Positions 60,325 to 64,000 of a stretch of DNA of 64,000 nucleotides are shown here, in pieces; within the stretch, counting starts at the first letter, position 1, and each line of letters begins with the position of its first letter. The position numbers and the translations under genes are program-made. Origin of the DNA: Glycomyces sambucus (GTDB lineage Bacteria; Actinomycetota; Actinomycetes; Mycobacteriales; Micromonosporaceae); contig NZ_FNGF01000002.1 of assembly GCF_900102815.1 (NCBI RefSeq), positions 434,001-498,000 of the forward strand, written 5' to 3'. The notes below the pieces were generated by a model. The model worked only from the letters and a program-made list of their open reading frames with translations. It was not told the origin of the DNA and searched no databases.

Positions 60325-61596
60325 ATGGAGAACACGATCCGCCGGCGCACGCTCGTCCAGGCCGCGGCCACCGCGGGCGTCGCGGCGCCCCTCCTCGCCG
60401 CGTGCGGCTCCGGCGACGACGGGAACGGCCCGCTCAAGATGGTCGTCTGGGGCGGCGACCTCGACAAGGAGACCTACCAGGCGCGCATCGACCTGTTCGA
60501 GGCCGAGAACCCCGACATCACGATCGAGCTCCAGCTGATCCCCTCGGACCAGTACGAGCAGAAGGTCCAGACGATGATCGCCGGCGGCGACGGCCCCGAC
60601 ATCATGCAGGTCGCCGAGGGCGTGAACACCTACTCCTCCAAGAGCCAGATCCTGCCGCTGGACGACTACGCGAAGGACGCCGGCCTCGACCTGGAGCAGC
60701 GGTTCGGCCCCGTCGGCTCCCTGTACACCTTCGAGGACAAGGTCTACGCGATCCCCGACCGCTCGGGCGCGATGATCGTCTACTACAACAAGGACCTCTT
60801 CGACGCCGCCGGCGTCGCGTACCCGACGGCCGAGTGGACCCAGGAGGACGCCCAGGCCGCCATGGAGAAGCTGACGGTGGCCGGCACCCAGTGGGGCTAC
60901 GGCGGCGCGGGCTGGTGGCCGCAGTGGTGGTCCTTCGCGTACCAGAACGGCGGGCAGATCATCGACGACGGCGGGCAGCCGACGATCAACTCCCCCGAGG
61001 TCGTCACCGCCCTCCAGTGGGCCAACGACCTCGCGCACGAGTACCACTACGTGCCGACCGCCGCCGAATACGCGGACATGGGCCCCGACATGGGCGGCGA
61101 CCCCGCCTTCGCCGCGGGCACGGTCGCGATGAACACCACCGGGTTCTGGGCCATCGGCGGCCTCCTCGAAGCCGGGATCAACTGGGACATCGCCCCGCTG
61201 TGGCGCGGCGCCCAGCAGGCCGTCTCCGCCTTCGGCTCCGGCCTGGCGATCTCGCGCGACGCCAAGGACCCGAAGAAGGCGTTCAAGGCCATCGAGTTCC
61301 TCACCGGCGCCGACGCGCAGGAGGTCATCATCGACAAGGCCCAGGACGTCCCCGCCAACCTCGAAGTGCAGCAGTCGGACGCGTTCCTGGCGCCGTCGTG
61401 GGCCACCAAGCCCATCAACATGGCCGCGTTCGGCGAGTCGGCGGACTTCATCTTCCGCGCGCCGTTCATCCCGCAGTGGAACGAGCTCCAGGCGGCTCTC
61501 AACGACAACCTCGGCACCTTCTGGAACGAGGGCGGCGACGCCCAGACCGAACTGGACAAGATCCAGACCCAGCTCGAATCGATCATCACCGATTAG
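60325..61596 (+). CDS. Sugar ABC transporter substrate-binding lipoprotein, third importer
   Basis: A 423-residue family-1 solute-binding protein. The signal has RRRTLV (Tat-like) and ends at lipobox LLAAC (Cys27). LKMVVWGGDLDKETYQARID opens the domain and VYAIPDRSGAMIVYYNKDLF is the usual ligand-lobe segment. GAGAGG precedes the ATG. It leads an operon with two permeases and a GH35 beta-galactosidase, so beta-galactosides or galactan oligomers are the likely ligands. Confidence 0.9.
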   Translation: MENTIRRRTLVQAAATAGVAAPLLAACGSGDDGNGPLKMVVWGGDLDKETYQARIDLFEAENPDITIELQLIPSDQYEQKVQTMIAGGDGPDIMQVAEGVNTYSSKSQILPLDDYAKDAGLDLEQRFGPVGSLYTFEDKVYAIPDRSGAMIVYYNKDLFDAAGVAYPTAEWTQEDAQAAMEKLTVAGTQWGYGGAGWWPQWWSFAYQNGGQIIDDGGQPTINSPEVVTALQWANDLAHEYHYVPTAAEYADMGPDMGGDPAFAAGTVAMNTTGFWAIGGLLEAGINWDIAPLWRGAQQAVSAFGSGLAISRDAKDPKKAFKAIEFLTGADAQEVIIDKAQDVPANLEVQQSDAFLAPSWATKPINMAAFGESADFIFRAPFIPQWNELQAALNDNLGTFWNEGGDAQTELDKIQTQLESIITD

Positions 61597-61604
61597 GGCC
61601 TGAG

Positions 61605-62561
61605 ATGTCGCAGACCGTCGACGAAGCCCCCGGGGCGGAGCGCGCCGCGCTCCGCGCCGGCGGGCGCCGCAAGCCGTCATCGCGCCGCAGGAAGGAGGCC
61701 TTCTACTTCTGGCTCTTCATCTCGCCGTGGCTGATCGGCTTCGTCGGGTTCCTGCTGGGCCCGATGATCGCCTCCGTCTACATCTCGTTCACCGAGTGGG
61801 ACTCGTTCACCCCGCCCCAGTGGGTGGGCCTGGACAACTACGCGAAGGCGCTCACCGAGGACCCGGTCTTCTGGAAGGCGCTCGGCAACACCTTCTACTA
61901 CGCGCTGATCTCCGTCCCCCTGGGCCTGGTCATCGGCGTGTGGCTGGCGAACCTGCTGAACAAGCGGGTGCGCGGGCGCAAGCTGTTCCGCACCTTCATC
62001 TACCTGCCCACGCTGGTCCCGCTCGTGGCGACCGCGATGGTCTTCAAGATGGTCCTCGCGCCCTCGGGGCCGCTCAACGACCTGCTCGGCTGGTTCGGCG
62101 TCGACGGCCCGGCCTGGCTCCTCGACCCGACCTGGGTCAAGCCCGCGCTCATCGTGCTCTCCGCGTGGGGCGCCGGCGGGGCCACCGTGCTCCTGCTGTC
62201 GGCCATGAACGGCATCCCGCGCGAGCTGTACGAGGCCGCCGAGATCGACGGCGCCGGCTCCTGGCGCCAGTTCTGGTCGGTCACGTTCCCGCAGATCACC
62301 CCGGTGATCTTCTTCAACCTCATCATGGGCCTCATCGGATCGTTCCAGATCTTCTCGCAGGTCTACATCCTCACCGCCGGCGGACCTGACAACGCCAGCC
62401 AGATGATCGTGCCGCTGCTGTTCCGCGAGGCGTTCTCCTTCTACCACTTCGGATACGCGTCGGCCGTCGCCTGGCTGCTGTTCCTGGTGATCCTGGCGCT
62501 CACGCTCGTCGCGTTCCGCTGGTCCCGCAGCTGGGTCTTCTACGAGCAGGAGGTCCGATGA
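61605..62561 (+). CDS. Sugar ABC transporter permease (MalF type), third importer
   Basis: A 318-residue CUT1 permease with a basic N-terminus, six membrane segments and the EAA loop PRELYEAAEIDGAGSWRQFW. It lies 8 nt after the binding-protein gene and ends with an ATGA overlap into the MalG-type permease. Confidence 0.92.
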   Translation: MSQTVDEAPGAERAALRAGGRRKPSSRRRKEAFYFWLFISPWLIGFVGFLLGPMIASVYISFTEWDSFTPPQWVGLDNYAKALTEDPVFWKALGNTFYYALISVPLGLVIGVWLANLLNKRVRGRKLFRTFIYLPTLVPLVATAMVFKMVLAPSGPLNDLLGWFGVDGPAWLLDPTWVKPALIVLSAWGAGGATVLLLSAMNGIPRELYEAAEIDGAGSWRQFWSVTFPQITPVIFFNLIMGLIGSFQIFSQVYILTAGGPDNASQMIVPLLFREAFSFYHFGYASAVAWLLFLVILALTLVAFRWSRSWVFYEQEVR

Positions 62562-63457
62562 CCGCAGCCGCCGCCAAGCCCCGCACCGGACCGGGCCGGA
62601 CCCGCCTCCTGTCGGCGTTCAAGGCGTCCCCCGCCACCTACGCGGTACTGCTGGTCGTCTCGGCGATCTTCTTCGTGCCGTTCGTCCTCATGGTGTCCAT
62701 CTCGCTCTCCAGCGACCTGACCAGCTCCCAGAACGCGTTCACGGTGATCCCGTCCGAGTTCGAGTGGCGCAACTTCACCGAGGTGTTCACCGCGACCGGC
62801 CTCCCGGTCGGGCGCTTCGTCCTCAACTCGGTCCTCATCGCCACGCTCTCGGCGGTCGGCCAGGTGCTCTCGTCCTCGCTCGTCGGCTACGCGTTCGCGC
62901 GGCTGCGGGCCCCGGGCAAGGGCGTCATGTTCATCATCGTGCTCGCCACCATGATGATCCCCGCGCAGATCACGATGATCCCGCAGTTCCTGCTGTTCAA
63001 GGAGCTCGGCTGGGTGAACACGTACCTGCCGCTCATCATCCCGAACTTCTTCACCAACGCGTTCAACGTGTTCCTGGTGCGGCAGTTCGTCTCCCGCATC
63101 TCCGGCGAGCTCGACGAGGCCGCGCAGATGGACGGCCTCGGCTACTTCGGGGTGTACCGGCGCATCATCCTCCCGATGATGTGGCCGATCCTCACGGCCA
63201 TCGCGATCTTCACGCTCACCCACGCGTGGGGCGACTTCATGGGCCCGCTCATCTACCTCAACTCCGAGGAGTCGATGCCGCTGGCGCTCGGCCTCCAGTA
63301 CATGACGGGGACGAGCAACGAGATGCAGCTGCCGCCGTGGAACCTGGTCATGGTCGGGTCGATCATCCTGACGCTGCCCATGATCGCGATCTACTACCTC
63401 GGCCAGAAGTACCTCTACGAGATGAACCTCCAAGGCGGAAGTGCAGGAGTGAAGTAA
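62558..63457 (+). CDS. Sugar ABC transporter permease (MalG type), third importer
   Basis: A 299-residue CUT1 permease with six membrane segments and the EAA loop SGELDEAAQMDGLGYFGVY. The C-terminal YYLGQKYLYEMNLQGGSAG resembles MalG ends. Its ATG overlaps the MalF-type stop and the GTG of the beta-galactosidase gene follows its stop directly. No ATPase gene is present in the visible cluster. Confidence 0.92.
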   Translation: MTAAAAKPRTGPGRTRLLSAFKASPATYAVLLVVSAIFFVPFVLMVSISLSSDLTSSQNAFTVIPSEFEWRNFTEVFTATGLPVGRFVLNSVLIATLSAVGQVLSSSLVGYAFARLRAPGKGVMFIIVLATMMIPAQITMIPQFLLFKELGWVNTYLPLIIPNFFTNAFNVFLVRQFVSRISGELDEAAQMDGLGYFGVYRRIILPMMWPILTAIAIFTLTHAWGDFMGPLIYLNSEESMPLALGLQYMTGTSNEMQLPPWNLVMVGSIILTLPMIAIYYLGQKYLYEMNLQGGSAGVK

Positions 63458-64000
63458 GTGACTGATACATCCCTGTCGGCCGTCGCGCTCCGCCCCACCG
63501 GGCTGGTGCTCGACGGCCGCGAGGAGGCCCTGTTCTGCGCGTCGCTGTTCTACTTCCGGCTCCCGCGGGAGACCTGGGAGGCGCGGCTCGCGCAGGTGCG
63601 CGCCACCGGCTACCGCGCGATCGACGTCTACCTGCCGTGGAACTTCCACGAGACCGCCCCCGGCGTGTGGGACTTCGCCGGGCGCCACGACGTCGGGGCG
63701 TTCCTCGACCTCGCGCACGAGGCCGGCCTCGCGGTGGTCGCGCGGCCCGGCCCGTACATCTGCTCCGAGTGGGACGGCGGCGCGCTCCCCGCGTGGCTGG
63801 GCCTCGACCCGGACCTGCGTGTGCGCCAGGCCGAACCGCGGTTCCTCGCACAGGTCCGCGCCTGGTTCGACCGCGCGATGCCGCTCCTCGCCGAGCGCCA
63901 GTGGGGCCGCGGCGGCGCCGTCGTCGCGGTCCAGCTGGAGAACGAGCTCGACTTCTTCGACACCGCCGACCGGCACGCCTACATCAGCGCGTTGCGGGAC
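63458..64000 (+). CDS. GH35 beta-galactosidase, partial (cut by window end)
   Basis: The first 181 residues of a GH35 enzyme. LPRETWEARLAQVRATGYRA and YLPWNFHE are at the N-terminus, RPGPYICSEWDGGALPAWL (about 93-111) is the family block, and VQLENE (about 158-163) carries the acid/base Glu163. The nucleophile lies beyond the window. The GTG start has GGAG 8 nt upstream and follows the permease stop directly. There is no signal peptide, so it should act on imported beta-galactosides. Confidence 0.9.
   Translation, partial: MTDTSLSAVALRPTGLVLDGREEALFCASLFYFRLPRETWEARLAQVRATGYRAIDVYLPWNFHETAPGVWDFAGRHDVGAFLDLAHEAGLAVVARPGPYICSEWDGGALPAWLGLDPDLRVRQAEPRFLAQVRAWFDRAMPLLAERQWGRGGAVVAVQLENELDFFDTADRHAYISALRD

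Noticed and set aside
1..64000. CRISPR arrays, tRNA or rRNA genes, insertion sequences and integrases
   Set aside because: No regularly spaced repeats, cloverleaf-like or rRNA sequences, or transposase-like proteins were seen on reading.

Overview
The window is very GC-rich (third codon positions are almost all G or C). It encodes mycothiol-linked enzymes, Lrp/LacI/GntR/ECF regulators, Tat and lipoprotein exported proteins, and several candidate leaderless genes. This fits a soil- or plant-associated actinomycete. A Glycomyces-like lineage is a guess from gene content; the genus cannot be fixed from the window. I saw no rRNA or tRNA gene, CRISPR array, transposase, integrase or phage gene. 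No stretch longer than 300 bases lacks a gene.

Layout. 1-3200: sugar genes (cut rhamnose mutarotase, LacI regulator, GH51 arabinofuranosidase). 3200-5010: divergent Lrp regulator and PLP-dependent trans-sulfuration-type enzyme. 4990-6600: a small minus-strand cluster with an EACC1-like protein, a mycothiol-dependent DinB-fold protein and a SUKH-4-like protein. 6750-17540: a minus-strand urea operon, urtABCDE, gntR, urea carboxylase, allophanate hydrolase, preceded by a GlnR-like site. 17800-23190: a LAL-type LuxR regulator divergent from a three-gene drug-type ABC exporter. 23240-25540: a CGNR zinc-finger regulator, then a VOC / split-barrel flavoprotein / 3Fe-4S ferredoxin operon.

25570-34760: an alpha-galactoside system. 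A minus-strand operon (GH36 alpha-galactosidase, binding protein, two permeases, LacI) is divergent from a large secreted glycoside hydrolase, with three LacI-type operators between them. 34860-36760: MFS transporter and tyrosine phosphatase. 36880-43070: a second sugar ABC importer with a DUF624 protein, divergent from a 2-hydroxyacid dehydrogenase and its LacI regulator. 43200-47990: DASS dicarboxylate transporter, LysR regulator, tartrate/D-malate dehydrogenase, ROK protein. 48000-52630: DUF1772 protein, cysteine-rich exported protein, hotdog thioesterase, alpha/beta hydrolase, SDR. 52690-55340: ECF sigma factor, nucleoside hydrolase, and an acyl-CoA thioesterase interrupted by an in-frame TGA. 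55340-60030: Tat-exported beta-helix protein, ABC-2 exporter, ARMT1-type phosphatase. 60330-64000: a third sugar ABC importer leading into a GH35 beta-galactosidase cut by the window edge.

Together the genes suit growth on plant cell-wall side chains (arabinan, galactan, alpha-galactosides, rhamnose), organic acids and urea nitrogen. None of the three sugar importers carries its own ATPase, so a shared MsiK-type ATPase elsewhere is expected. The most unusual points are the in-frame TGA in the thioesterase gene, the effector-less EACC1/SUKH cluster, the PPOX-ferredoxin operon with its two upstream symmetrical elements, the ROK protein without its zinc cysteines, and the density of palindromic operators in divergent promoters.
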